This document shows, piece after piece, positions 16,988 to 25,916 of a DNA stretch of 64,000 nucleotides (within the stretch, counting starts at the first letter, position 1; each line of letters starts with the position of its first letter). The position numbers were made by a program, and so were the translations under genes. Source of the DNA: XYD12-FULL-36-8 sp964391015 (GTDB lineage Bacteria; Bacteroidota; Ignavibacteria; Ignavibacteriales; Ignavibacteriaceae); NCBI GenBank assembly GCA_964391015.1, contig CAYMKU010000018.1, positions 9,490 through 73,489 on the forward strand, given 5' to 3'. Below the pieces are notes generated by a model that ran no database searches, was not told where the DNA came from, and saw only the letters and a list, made by a program, of their open reading frames with translations.

Positions 16988-17015
16988 GTAGGGACACAGC
17001 ATGCTGTGTCCCTAC
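16988..17015. terminator. Perfect 28-bp palindrome between convergent genes
   Basis: Arms GTAGGGACACAGCA and TGCTGTGTCCCTAC meet without a spacer. It sits 10 bp after the YbaK-type stop and six bp before the stop of the large propeller gene. There is no T-run, so it may be a REP-like element recruited as a bidirectional transcription stop. Confidence 0.6.
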
Positions 17016-17021
17016 ACCATT

Positions 17022-20000
17022 TCACTTTAACAGAATCATTTTTTTTGTTTCAGTAAAGTCTCCAACTTTCAAACGATAGTAATAAATTCCGCTCGCTAAT
17101 TTGTTAGCATCAAAAGCCACCTCATAATTTCCTGGTGTTTTAACTTCGTTAACTAGCACAGCTATTTCTTTGCCAAGTGCATCATATAATTTTAAAACTA
17201 CGTTTCCCACTTCACGTTTCACGTTTGACGGTACACTAAATCGAATCTTTGTTGTTGGATTAAACGGATTTGGGTAATTCTGTGATAGAGAAAATGCTGC
17301 CGGTAAATTATTAGTTTCAGTTTCAACTCCAACCAATCTTCCTTGAATTTCTAGATCATCAATTGCCCAGCCCCAGCCAGTTACAAATCCATCAGCATAA
17401 AGTCTGAATCGAACCAAAATCTGATCGCCGGGAACAAATGTGTTCAATAAATTAATTTCATGACTGCGAAACATCGTCGGATTCCCAGATAAAGACGAAT
17501 TGAATGCACTCAGCCACACGGGATCATATCGGCAATCATATCCATCAGCTAAAGGAATCCAATTGATTCCATCCTTTGTTCCTTCTACAACGACATAATC
17601 CCAAAAGTTTTCATCTCCAAAAACAGAACCATCATCACCGGGTTCAACAATTGCAATGTCCTTATAGGCAAGAAAGGCATTTAATGAAGCAACTATAATC
17701 GGAACAGTTAATGTGTACGTATAATTTGTATTGCTGCTGTATTGATGATTTGAGTGGATTGCTCCATTGCTAAATCCCGTTTGAGTATTTATTTGATAAC
17801 CTGTCCCAATGAATTGTGCAATCGGAGAATTAAAATCGCATGTATAAGAATTTTGTGCAGGCGCTATAATTATTGCATTAATACTCTTAGTAACTGATTG
17901 ATAACTCGTTCCTGAGATATATGAAGTAACCGAAACAATAACATTTTGTGCTGACAAGACAGGATACTTTATTATAGTATCTAAATTAGAAACAGAATTT
18001 GCTCCAATAAAAGCATATTTATTTCCATTAACATTAACAATACTCGAATCATAAAGTGACCGTAATCGAACTTTTATGGATACAGCACCATCCGGACCTT
18101 GTGTCAAATTTCTTAGCAGAGGTTTGTATTTACCAAAATCTCCCAGCCCAGGAATTTTAACCGACCAAATCCCCCTGCCATGAGTTCCAAGAACAACTTC
18201 ATCTTCTACTTGAGTCATATCCCAAATTGGAAGAGCGGGTAAGCCATTGTTAGCTATGTGCCAATTAGTTCCGTTATCCGTTGATTCAAATAATCCAATT
18301 TCAGTTCCCGCCCATATTGTATTTGGATTGTGAGGCATCACCAACAAATCATACACAGCCACATCAGGAAAACCATTGCTGCTTGTAGTGTTTGTTCCGA
18401 AGCCGCTGATATCTTCCCACGTTTGTCCAAGATTTGTAGTTCGCAGAATTTTAGGTTTTCGTGCAAAGGAAAATAAAATGTACGACGTAGAATCCTGAAC
18501 AGGATGAGTTGAAATACCGGAAATACCTCCCATCGTAACAGTACTATAAACTGCGGCTGCAATAAAGGTTGTTCCTTTATTCGTTGAAACAAGAATTTTT
18601 CCCGACGGATCCATTCTTGAGCCACCCCAAATAATATTGGGATTAGCCCTTGAAATTTCCACGTCATGGAATGAACTTATTGAACCCCAATCTGCAGAAG
18701 AAATCGAGGTCAATGTCCAGTTAGCTCCGAAGTTTGTGGAACGGAAAACTCCATTTTTACCAACTGCAAATAGCAAATCGGGTTCTTGATTTGTCTTTGC
18801 AATTTTAGTAATGAAAGGAGCATTGCCTGAACCTGTATTTGTCAAACCACTTGTTGCAGAAACCCAGGATTGCCCTCCATCTGTAGTTCTTTGCAACCCA
18901 TTATATTGATAACCACCGATTATTTTATCGGGATCGTCAAAATGCCAGGAAGTTTCATAGCCATCGCCACCGATTTGATAAAACCAATTAGAACTTTTAG
19001 TCGCATTTTCAGGAGAGCGCCAGGTTCCATTATCCTGCATACCACCGATGTAAGCGCTTCCGCCAGGCATTTTATCCACACCATAAAATTGTGTCGTGTT
19101 TAATCCATTGGTCGGCTTACTCCAATTGCTTGCACCATTTGATGATAACCCAATGCCACCATCATTTGAATTAAGTATTCTAAAATTTCCACCTGTCCCC
19201 AGGATGATGACAAGATTATGCTGGTCAACATGGACGGAACCAGTACTAAGTTCAGCGGTTTGTCTTTGATTTCCAGACAGCAGATTAATCTGATATAGAT
19301 AAACACCTCCGACAAAAACAATATTATCATCAGTCGGGTGAACTGTAATTGTATTATCATACCAACCTTGTGAACTTAGCCAGTTGGGTTCGGTTCCATT
19401 CTCAGTTGTTTTTACCCAATTTTGCCCTGCATCTGTTGATACAAAAAGATTTGAAGTTGGTGAACCTTCTGCGGCTGCATAAATTTTATTTTGATTGATT
19501 GGGGAGATTGCAATCTCAAATCTTCCGCTTGTATCTTGAATTCCACTACTTGATTTGAACCAGGATTCTCCAGCATTGGTTGACTTTAAAATTCCTTTCT
19601 CATCAACCCCAGCATAAAGCACATTAAAATTGCCTGGTGTTTCGATTATCTGCAAAACTTTTTTAACTCTGTTTGATCCGCCAATGATTTGTTCGTTATA
19701 AACTTCTCTCCATGTATTTCCGCCATCGGTTGATTTGAAAATTCCAGACTTATTTGCAAAATCAAGACGATACCTTCCTGACGTTGTAGAAGCTAAAACT
19801 ATGTTTGCATTACTTGGGTCAACAATTATTCTTGAAATGTTGTTAAAATCTAAATTATTCATTGTGCTTGAAAGGTGGAACCAAGTTTGTCCTTTATCAG
19901 TAGATTTATAAATTCCATTTCCATTAATTACATCTACGCTGAACATACTTTCACCTGTACCAGCGTAAATTATATTGTGGTTCGATTGAGCCATCGCCAG

Positions 20001-20564
20001 AGTTGACACAGCTAAGCTTGGTAAGTTTGGAGCTATATCTGTCCATGAACTCCCCGCATTGGTTGTCTTCCAAATTCCGCCACCAACACTTCCGATGAAC
20101 CAAGTATTTCCTGATGGATCATCGGGATCAATAATTAATCCACGAACTCTTCCGCTGACATTTCCTGGTCCTCGTTCAATCCAAGGAAGCATATTATATT
20201 TTGCAAGAGATTTTTGTTTTGCTTTTTCTAATTCAATCAATCTATAGCTTGGCGGATATGACGGATAACTTTCCCCATATGGTGTTCTCATTTCATTTAG
20301 TATTCTTACAAATTCATCAGGCTCATCTGACTTAACGTAACCATTTATTAATTTCTGAACTTTTTTTATTTGTTCAGCTATTCTAATTCCTTGTGGAGAA
20401 CTTGGATTAAATTTTTTCTGCAGTCGTAAGAGGTTCTCAAATTTCTTATCATAAATAGTTTTTGATTTTTTATCAAATTGATCATCGGCTGATTCACTTA
20501 ATTGATAAAGTGAATAGCCAATTCCAAACATGACAATAAATGCGAAAAGATTTTTCCAATTCAT
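17022..20564 (-). CDS. Very large T9SS-exported VPS10/BNR beta-propeller protein
   Basis: 1180 residues. An N-terminal signal/anchor helix (LFAFIVMFGIGYSLYQL) is followed by a charged helical stretch. Residues ~130-800 form sortilin/VPS10-type propeller blades with repeated GIYKSTDKGQTW, GIFKSTDGGNTW and GVFRSTNFGANW Asp boxes, beginning with the signature WIERGPGNVSGRVRGLIIDPDDP. A beta-sandwich segment (~900-1080) ends in DGFVTGWGWAIDDLEIQG, and the T9SS sorting domain NYPNPFNPTTKIRF...MILLK closes the protein. It is a surface protein of unknown ligand, paralogous in architecture to the 45303-48356 gene. The sorting domain holds a short extra segment, SNVKREVGN, encoded by a TTCACGTTTCACGTTT repeat. 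Confidence 0.9.
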   Translation of the reverse strand: MNWKNLFAFIVMFGIGYSLYQLSESADDQFDKKSKTIYDKKFENLLRLQKKFNPSSPQGIRIAEQIKKVQKLINGYVKSDEPDEFVRILNEMRTPYGESYPSYPPSYRLIELEKAKQKSLAKYNMLPWIERGPGNVSGRVRGLIIDPDDPSGNTWFIGSVGGGIWKTTNAGSSWTDIAPNLPSLAVSTLAMAQSNHNIIYAGTGESMFSVDVINGNGIYKSTDKGQTWFHLSSTMNNLDFNNISRIIVDPSNANIVLASTTSGRYRLDFANKSGIFKSTDGGNTWREVYNEQIIGGSNRVKKVLQIIETPGNFNVLYAGVDEKGILKSTNAGESWFKSSSGIQDTSGRFEIAISPINQNKIYAAAEGSPTSNLFVSTDAGQNWVKTTENGTEPNWLSSQGWYDNTITVHPTDDNIVFVGGVYLYQINLLSGNQRQTAELSTGSVHVDQHNLVIILGTGGNFRILNSNDGGIGLSSNGASNWSKPTNGLNTTQFYGVDKMPGGSAYIGGMQDNGTWRSPENATKSSNWFYQIGGDGYETSWHFDDPDKIIGGYQYNGLQRTTDGGQSWVSATSGLTNTGSGNAPFITKIAKTNQEPDLLFAVGKNGVFRSTNFGANWTLTSISSADWGSISSFHDVEISRANPNIIWGGSRMDPSGKILVSTNKGTTFIAAAVYSTVTMGGISGISTHPVQDSTSYILFSFARKPKILRTTNLGQTWEDISGFGTNTTSSNGFPDVAVYDLLVMPHNPNTIWAGTEIGLFESTDNGTNWHIANNGLPALPIWDMTQVEDEVVLGTHGRGIWSVKIPGLGDFGKYKPLLRNLTQGPDGAVSIKVRLRSLYDSSIVNVNGNKYAFIGANSVSNLDTIIKYPVLSAQNVIVSVTSYISGTSYQSVTKSINAIIIAPAQNSYTCDFNSPIAQFIGTGYQINTQTGFSNGAIHSNHQYSSNTNYTYTLTVPIIVASLNAFLAYKDIAIVEPGDDGSVFGDENFWDYVVVEGTKDGINWIPLADGYDCRYDPVWLSAFNSSLSGNPTMFRSHEINLLNTFVPGDQILVRFRLYADGFVTGWGWAIDDLEIQGRLVGVETETNNLPAAFSLSQNYPNPFNPTTKIRFSVPSNVKREVGNVVLKLYDALGKEIAVLVNEVKTPGNYEVAFDANKLASGIYYYRLKVGDFTETKKMILLK

Positions 20565-20576
20565 TTGATTATTCCT

Positions 20577-20972
20577 TTAGTTTGTGGAATTCGATTTATA
20601 TTTTTCTTTAGTAAGTACATTCAAAATAAAAATATGTACGTCATCATCCGAAACAATTTCCGGGTTATTTCTAATCTCAACATTATGATCATCAATCCAT
20701 TTTATCTCAGCATCAAAAAGCTTTTCTTCAAAAATGATTTCTTCTTTACTCATATCATAAATAAAATACTCAAGAATAGAATGTGGTTGGTTTTTCTTTT
20801 CACTTTTCTTTGAGCAAAGGATGAATGTGCTTGATGTATTTTTAACCAGTTGATAATCAACTCCAAACTTTTCCTTCGCGACTTTCTCTGCGTTTTTATA
20901 ATCTGATAATTCCACAGATGGAGTACAGCAGCCGTAAATCATAATTAAAAAGGTAATACTTATTTTAATCAT
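20577..20972 (-). CDS. Small predicted lipoprotein, function unknown
   Basis: 131 residues starting MIKISITFLIMIYGCC. The short hydrophobic stretch ends in a Cys preceded by Gly, which resembles a lipobox. The rest is soluble with alternating charged strands (YFIYDMSKEEIIFEEKLFDAEIKWIDD), and I recognise no family. It lies 12 bp upstream of the large propeller gene on the same strand and could be co-transcribed with it. Confidence 0.6.
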   Translation of the reverse strand: MIKISITFLIMIYGCCTPSVELSDYKNAEKVAKEKFGVDYQLVKNTSSTFILCSKKSEKKNQPHSILEYFIYDMSKEEIIFEEKLFDAEIKWIDDHNVEIRNNPEIVSDDDVHIFILNVLTKEKYKSNSTN

Positions 20973-21113
20973 TATATCAGGAGCGAACTTTTAAAAATTC
21001 TATCATTTTAATGCTGTTGAAATTTACTTTTTATTCTCCGCATGCTCAAGAGTAAAGAAGTAACCTTTAAAGTGAAAAGTTTGTCTAAACAATAAATAAA
21101 ATCGGAGGTAATT

Positions 21114-22046
21114 ATGCGTGATTTGAAACACCAAATAATAGATTTAACAATTCTTTTTCTTTCTTTGTTCTTTGTCTTTTCATCTTACTCTTGTGCTGAA
21201 TCAGAATATTCGGATGAAAAATTAAAAGTGATACAGGAAAAATCTTTTTCAATCTCACCCGGAAACAATTTTAAGCTCGATGCTTCCTCTGGAGATATTA
21301 TAATTTCAAGCTGGAATAAAAATGAAGTTCACGTAAAGATTTTGGGAAATGATAAAGCAAAAGATAAAGTGGAATTTAATTTCAATGAATCATCTGATAT
21401 GATTGAAGTTGAAGCAAAATATGATTGGTCATTATTCATGATGGTCAAAGGAATAAAATTAAAATTTGAAGTTCAGGTTCCACAAGAATTCAATATTGGT
21501 GCAATGACATCAGGCGGAGATATCAAACTGCAAGGCGTTAAAGGAAAGATTTCAACTAAGACTTCCGGCGGAGATATAAATGTTTCGGACTTAAATGGAA
21601 ACATTGAGGTTTCGACTTCCGGTGGAGACATTTCTTTCAATAACATTTACGGCAATATGAATTTTTCAACTTCCGGGGGTGACATAAAAGGCAGCAAATT
21701 CTCCGGCAAGCTAGAAGTATCAACATCAGGAGGTGATATATCCCTCGCTGGTTCGGATGCAAGGATTAATGGCTCAACTTCAGGGGGCGACATTTCCCTT
21801 GATTACAGTAGTCAGAACCAAGGAATTGAACTTGAAACTTCTGGCGGTGATATAACGATAAAACTTCCTAAAGATTTCAATGCTTCCGCTAATCTATCAA
21901 CCATTGGTGGAGATATTAAATCAGATTTCACCGGTAACAATGCGGTTAAGATTTCATCAACCAAGTTTGAAGCCGATATAAACAGCGGAGGAAATCCGCT
22001 TATCCTAAAAACCAGCGGCGGCGATATTGTTGTGAAGAAAAAATGA
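21114..22046 (+). CDS. DUF4097-type repeat protein with TSGGDI beta-helix repeats, lipoprotein
   Basis: Hydrophobic signal ending SSYSCAES, a likely lipobox, so the protein is probably lipid-anchored. From residue ~135 there are at least seven short repeats built on (S/T)SGGDI about every 18-25 residues (MTSGGDIKLQG, KTSGGDINVSD, STSGGDISFNN, STSGGDIKGSK, STSGGDISLAG, STSGGDISLDY, ETSGGDITIKL), the repeat pattern of DUF4097/DUF4098 adhesin-like beta-solenoids. GGAGG lies seven bases before ATG. It is probably an envelope protein; its function is unknown. The near-identical repeats could allow copy-number change. Confidence 0.85.
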   Translation: MRDLKHQIIDLTILFLSLFFVFSSYSCAESEYSDEKLKVIQEKSFSISPGNNFKLDASSGDIIISSWNKNEVHVKILGNDKAKDKVEFNFNESSDMIEVEAKYDWSLFMMVKGIKLKFEVQVPQEFNIGAMTSGGDIKLQGVKGKISTKTSGGDINVSDLNGNIEVSTSGGDISFNNIYGNMNFSTSGGDIKGSKFSGKLEVSTSGGDISLAGSDARINGSTSGGDISLDYSSQNQGIELETSGGDITIKLPKDFNASANLSTIGGDIKSDFTGNNAVKISSTKFEADINSGGNPLILKTSGGDIVVKKK

Positions 22047-22397
22047 AATTAGTCATTTATTGTCATTCAGTAGTCATAAAAAGAATTTATACAAAACCAG
22101 TGTTTGTCACTCTGAACTTGTTTCAGAGTCTCAATCTTAAATTTATTTTTGAAACTTTAGATTCCGAAACAAGTTCGGAATAACAGTACGCAGACAGACT
22201 CGAATCCCCAGCTTTAGTCCGGATAAGAAATCTTTCATTTAACTGTCACACTAAGGAAGTCGAAGTGTGACAGTTGAAATCTTCCTTCATGTTTCGACGG
22301 GCTCAACATGACAAGTCTAAATTTAAATTCCCTCAATAACTGTCATTATTAAAAATTTATTTAACTTTAACCGCAAAGAAAAAACCTTGTGTAAAGA
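22047..22397. repeat. Intergenic region made of two dispersed inverted repeats
   Basis: 351 bp with no gene. 22105-22184 runs from GTCACTCTGAACTTGTTTCA to ATTCCGAAACAAGTTCGGAATAAC, with the two ends complementary (related to 8833-8932). 22242-22313 carries GTCACACTAAGGAAGTCGAA...GTTTCGACGGGCTCAACATGACA (related to 11841-11908). Both would fold into long hairpins if transcribed. Confidence 0.65.
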
Positions 22398-22859
22398 ATG
22401 AAACCAAAAATACTTTACAATTACTTCACAGACGACAAACTGCTTCGAATCTCCAACAGAATTAAAAATTCTGAAAAGCAAACATCAGGTGAAATTGCGG
22501 TTAGCATAAGGGAGTATCGAAAATTTGGGGAGAGAAAAAAATCTCTTCGTGAGCTTGCCGAAAAAGAATTTTTCCGGCTTGGTATAAATAAAACCCGGCA
22601 AGGAACTGGAGTGCTAATACTTTTACTCTTATCGGATCGTCAATTCTACATTCTCGCAGATGATAACATTAACAAGCTTACCGGTGAACATGTTTGGGCA
22701 GAAATAAAAAATATTATGCAGGAAAAATTTGTCCGCGGAGAATTCTGCAAGGGAATTTTATTTGCAATAGATGAAATCGGAAAAACCCTTGCACAGCATT
22801 TTCCAATTAGACCGGATGATAAGAATGAGATTTCAAATAGAGTGGTGATAAATAATTAG
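22398..22859 (+). CDS. TPM-domain protein
   Basis: 153 residues forming a single TPM (TLP18.3/Psb32/MOLO-1) domain: RISNRIKNSEKQTSGEIAVSI at the start, GTGVLILLLLSDRQFYILADDNIN in the middle, and a C-terminal helix. Most bacterial TPM proteins carry a signal peptide and a membrane tail. This one has neither and resembles the soluble short version. Its biochemical role is uncertain (phosphatase activity is reported for plant members). A terminator-like hairpin follows. Confidence 0.82.
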   Translation: MKPKILYNYFTDDKLLRISNRIKNSEKQTSGEIAVSIREYRKFGERKKSLRELAEKEFFRLGINKTRQGTGVLILLLLSDRQFYILADDNINKLTGEHVWAEIKNIMQEKFVRGEFCKGILFAIDEIGKTLAQHFPIRPDDKNEISNRVVINN

Positions 22860-22875
22860 ATTAAGCTAAAAACAT

Positions 22876-22910
22876 AAAGGCACTATTTTAAAAAGAGTAT
22901 TAGTGCCTTT
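22876..22910. terminator. Bidirectional terminator hairpin
   Basis: AAAGGCACTA and TAGTGCCTTT form a 10-bp stem around a 15-base loop, with A- and T-rich edges on both sides. It lies between the convergent TPM and thioredoxin genes and could serve both. Confidence 0.75.
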
Positions 22911-22938
22911 TCAATTTGTTCAGAATAGAAGTTATATT

Positions 22939-23274
22939 TTAATTCACCGAAGCCACAAATGGTTTAATCTTATCTTCCAAATATTTTTTCGGAACTGCGC
23001 CGATAACCGCATCAACTACTTTTCCATCCTTAAAAATTCCTATTGTAGGGATGCTTCTAATTCCATAATGGACTGCAGTGTTTTGGTTTTCATCAGTATT
23101 AACTTTTACAACTTTAATTTTACCCTGGTAATCCTTAGCAATTTCATCAAGCACAGGTGCAACCATCCTGCAAGGACCGCACCACGGCGCCCAAAAGTCA
23201 ACCAGTACCGGAATATTGGATTTTAGAACTTCTGTATCAAAATTTGTGTCAGTTCCTTCAATTGTATATTTCAT
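22939..23274 (-). CDS. trxA: Thioredoxin
   Basis: 111 residues with the active site WAPWCGPCRMVAPVLDEIA, the cis-proline loop RSIPTIGIF, and the usual fold length of TrxA. It is a cytoplasmic disulfide reductant, normally kept reduced by thioredoxin reductase, which is not in this window. No signal peptide is present, so it is not one of the exported thioredoxin-like proteins. Confidence 0.96.
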   Translation of the reverse strand: MKYTIEGTDTNFDTEVLKSNIPVLVDFWAPWCGPCRMVAPVLDEIAKDYQGKIKVVKVNTDENQNTAVHYGIRSIPTIGIFKDGKVVDAVIGAVPKKYLEDKIKPFVASVN

Positions 23275-23483
23275 TTTTCTTTCCTTTTTTATTTCTTAAC
23301 AATATGATGAATGGACTTTAAATTGGATTCAACATTTTTTTTGGTTAAAAATTCCAAGCAACAATCAACAAATTCCAAATAATTTTCAATAATCAAATTA
23401 AAAAACATAAAGTTTAGAATTGGATTTAGGGAATTTGGAATTTATTTGATATTTGTTTTTTGTGAACTGAGATTTTGGATTAC
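23275..23483. repeat. AT-rich intergenic repeat with AAATTCCAAAT / ATTTGGAATTT arms
   Basis: This 209-bp gap contains an 11-bp inverted pair at 23370-23380 and 23433-23443, set in AATTCCAAATAATTTTCAAT and TTGGAATTTATTTGATATTT sequence. It looks like a worn copy of a dispersed AT-rich repeat. The promoter of trxA, which reads the other way, should lie at its left end. Confidence 0.4.
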
Positions 23484-25028
23484 TTAAAGTTCTGCTTCCA
23501 TTACCTTTTCGTAATAGGTTTTATATCCTTTTATGGCTCTAAAAATTGCTGATGCGATCTCTTCCTGCCCTTTTGTGCTTTTCAAATATTCGGCATCAGT
23601 TTTATTGGATAGAAATCCCGATTCAACGAGAACACTTGGCATTGAGGCGCCAACCAAAACATAAAAGCCGGCTTGTTTTACTCCGCGTGATTCAAGACTA
23701 AAATCATTACTAAATTGGTTGTGGAGCAGCTCAGCAAATTTTTCGGAGTACTTCATATATGCTGAATGTGCCATGCTGACGAGAATAAAGTTCTCATCCG
23801 TCAGCTTTTGATAACGTTTCGGATCATCTTCGTACTGGATAACTGCATTTTCTGTTTCTGCAATTTCAATTGCATCTTGCGTTTTTCCTGGACGAAGCAG
23901 ATACACTTCGAATCCGCTTGCATCTGAATTTTTCTTCGGCGTTGAATTACAATGAATTGAAATAAAAAGCTTGCCTTCATTATCATTTGCAATTTTGCCG
24001 CGTTTGTAAAGTTCAATAAATGTATCATCTTTTCTTGTGTAAACTACTTTCACTTCTTTTAAATCTTTTTCGATCAGCTTGCCAAGCTTAAGGGCAATTG
24101 CAAGATTTATTTCTTTCTCCCTCGTACCGCTTATACCAATCGCACCATAATCTTTCCCGCCATGACCAGCATCAATAACAATAACATCAAAATTCCATCG
24201 CTCGGATTTAGCCACTTTTTCTTTATCGTTTGCAAAAATTTTGTTATGGAGCGTAATTAAAATATCATTACTGTTGCTTACATTCAGAACTTCACTGCTG
24301 GTATATTCTTCGCGAAGGAAAAATTTTATTTCGCAATCATTTCCGATATTCTTTGCATGGATATCTTTTACCAGCCCTTTTTTCTTCTCTAAAATGAATT
24401 TACTCTCCTCCAAATTCACTTCTCGAAACACAACTGCAAGTACTCCATCTTTAAAAGAGCTATTGTATGTTGCAATCGGCTGGCTGCTTTTAATTCTGAT
24501 TAATGTACCATTTGCTTTTTCATCAAGAGAAAAGCCAGCTATACCCAATTGAGAAGAAACGTTCTCTCCTTTTACTTTAGGAATTTTCTCCGCATTAACA
24601 ATTAATTTGTTCTTTCCAACTAGATTGAATCGCCATCCTGATGCAAATTTTAAGCTCGGTAAAATATAATTAAGTGGAATGTAGAAATTTGAGTTCGAAT
24701 AATATGTTGTCGTCGGAAGCTGAATGGTTTTAGTCGTTGTTGTTTGCTTGTTCTTCAAAATTACAAATGGATTTTTAAGTGCGAAATACATTATGTAATT
24801 CTCAAACTCAACTTTCACTTTATCATTCTTTGAATTGAAAGAGTATTTCAATGAAAGTGCTTCGGCAAAAGGAATAAGTGAAAAATAAATATGCCCCTCT
24901 CGGATATAAGTCGGGATATATGTTATTTTGTCTCCATGCACTAAAGTCAAAGGAACTTCACTTTGAGCACTTGGATAAGACAACGAAAGGAAAATTAAAA
25001 AAAGAATTTTTGTCGAAGTTGTAAACAT
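23484..25028 (-). CDS. Exported N-acetylmuramoyl-L-alanine amidase
   Basis: 514 residues: signal peptide (ILFLIFLSLSYPSAQ), a copper-amine-oxidase-N-like segment (~25-145), an AMIN-type domain (~160-250) that would target peptidoglycan or septum, then an Amidase_3 zinc domain (~275-500). Catalytic features are IDAGHGGKDYGAIG (zinc His), REKEINLAIALKLG (zinc Glu), FISIHCNST (zinc His) and VLVESGFLSN (catalytic Glu). It cleaves the amide between MurNAc and the stem peptide during cell separation. It overlaps the upstream methyltransferase by one base (TAATG), so the two are co-transcribed. Confidence 0.93.
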   Translation of the reverse strand: MFTTSTKILFLIFLSLSYPSAQSEVPLTLVHGDKITYIPTYIREGHIYFSLIPFAEALSLKYSFNSKNDKVKVEFENYIMYFALKNPFVILKNKQTTTTKTIQLPTTTYYSNSNFYIPLNYILPSLKFASGWRFNLVGKNKLIVNAEKIPKVKGENVSSQLGIAGFSLDEKANGTLIRIKSSQPIATYNSSFKDGVLAVVFREVNLEESKFILEKKKGLVKDIHAKNIGNDCEIKFFLREEYTSSEVLNVSNSNDILITLHNKIFANDKEKVAKSERWNFDVIVIDAGHGGKDYGAIGISGTREKEINLAIALKLGKLIEKDLKEVKVVYTRKDDTFIELYKRGKIANDNEGKLFISIHCNSTPKKNSDASGFEVYLLRPGKTQDAIEIAETENAVIQYEDDPKRYQKLTDENFILVSMAHSAYMKYSEKFAELLHNQFSNDFSLESRGVKQAGFYVLVGASMPSVLVESGFLSNKTDAEYLKSTKGQEEIASAIFRAIKGYKTYYEKVMEAEL

Positions 25029-25612
25029 TATCTAAGAAATGGAATCATAAAGCCGCGGGATTTTTTATACTGTTCAAACTCTTCCTTAAAATGCTTCGAA
25101 AGCAGTTTTTCTTCAAAGGAGGCACGCATAAGTAAGATTGGAATTTGCAGTACCGCCACAGGAATTAAGATATAACTCAATGTTGCAAATCCCCCGCTCA
25201 AATCAACTAAAATTTGCGAAAGATATTGCGGATGCCTAATCAGTTTAAAAGGTCCTTTTTCTGCAAGTTTATGGTCTTTAAAGATTACGATATCTTGTGA
25301 GTAATTTTCTCCAAGACTTTTATATGCCCAAATTTGAATCCACGAAAAAAGTAAGTATGAGATCAACCCAGCAATTCTATATTTATTTAAATGAGGATCC
25401 TCAGAATAGTTTAACGTTCCAACTTGAAAAACTCCAAGTATCAAGATAATTAAAGTTACAGTTGCAAATACTAAAGGAAGTTTTTGTAAGTATGTTTTAG
25501 GTCTTTCTTTTACAGGAGTAACTACGGATTTTAATCCTTTTTTTGCTCCGGTCAGATTCGCTCCAAAGGTTGCAATAATATTCAGCAAAATAATAATGTT
25601 GATTGGATCCAT
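25028..25612 (-). CDS. Isoprenylcysteine carboxylmethyltransferase-family membrane protein
   Basis: 194 residues with about five membrane helices and the C-terminal SAM-binding signature of the ICMT/PEMT family: GPFKLIRHPQYLSQILVDLSG, followed by EEKLLSKHFKEEFEQYKKS. Bacterial members methylate lipids or small molecules; the substrate here is unknown. The stop overlaps the amidase start, suggesting an envelope-related role. Confidence 0.8.
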   Translation of the reverse strand: MDPINIIILLNIIATFGANLTGAKKGLKSVVTPVKERPKTYLQKLPLVFATVTLIILILGVFQVGTLNYSEDPHLNKYRIAGLISYLLFSWIQIWAYKSLGENYSQDIVIFKDHKLAEKGPFKLIRHPQYLSQILVDLSGGFATLSYILIPVAVLQIPILLMRASFEEKLLSKHFKEEFEQYKKSRGFMIPFLR

Positions 25613-25666
25613 AAGATAAACTCTATTCGATAATTAGCTTAGTTGCTGAAAAGATTTATTGTAATG

Positions 25667-25879
25667 TCACTTAATTTTTCCATGCTTCCGCATAATCTTT
25701 TCCCACTCTTCTACGCTCAAGGTTTCCGATTCATCAATCAGCATAATTGGGATATCGTTTTCTATTTTATATCTGCGTCGTGTGTTTTTATCAGTAGAAA
25801 CTAATGTCTCACCATCCAAGACCAAATCTGCTTTAGTTTCGGGACAGCAGAGTATGTCGAGAAGTTCTTTGCTAATCAT
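25667..25879 (-). CDS. Trm112-family small protein
   Basis: 70 residues starting MISKELLDILCCPETKADL, with the LVST and Y/F-xIENDIPIML strands typical of bacterial Trm112/YcaR-like zinc-ribbon proteins. Only the N-terminal CC pair is obvious as metal ligands, so zinc binding may be lost. Trm112 proteins activate SAM-dependent methyltransferases in other organisms; the partner here is unknown. Confidence 0.85.
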   Translation of the reverse strand: MISKELLDILCCPETKADLVLDGETLVSTDKNTRRRYKIENDIPIMLIDESETLSVEEWEKIMRKHGKIK

Positions 25880-25916
25880 TTTTCTATAAATTAATTACAA
25901 AATTTATTTTTACTCG

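Noticed and set aside
21000..22046. CRISPR-like array, because of the regular TSGGDI repeats
   Set aside because: The repeats are coding, in frame and imperfect at DNA level; they belong to a beta-solenoid protein.
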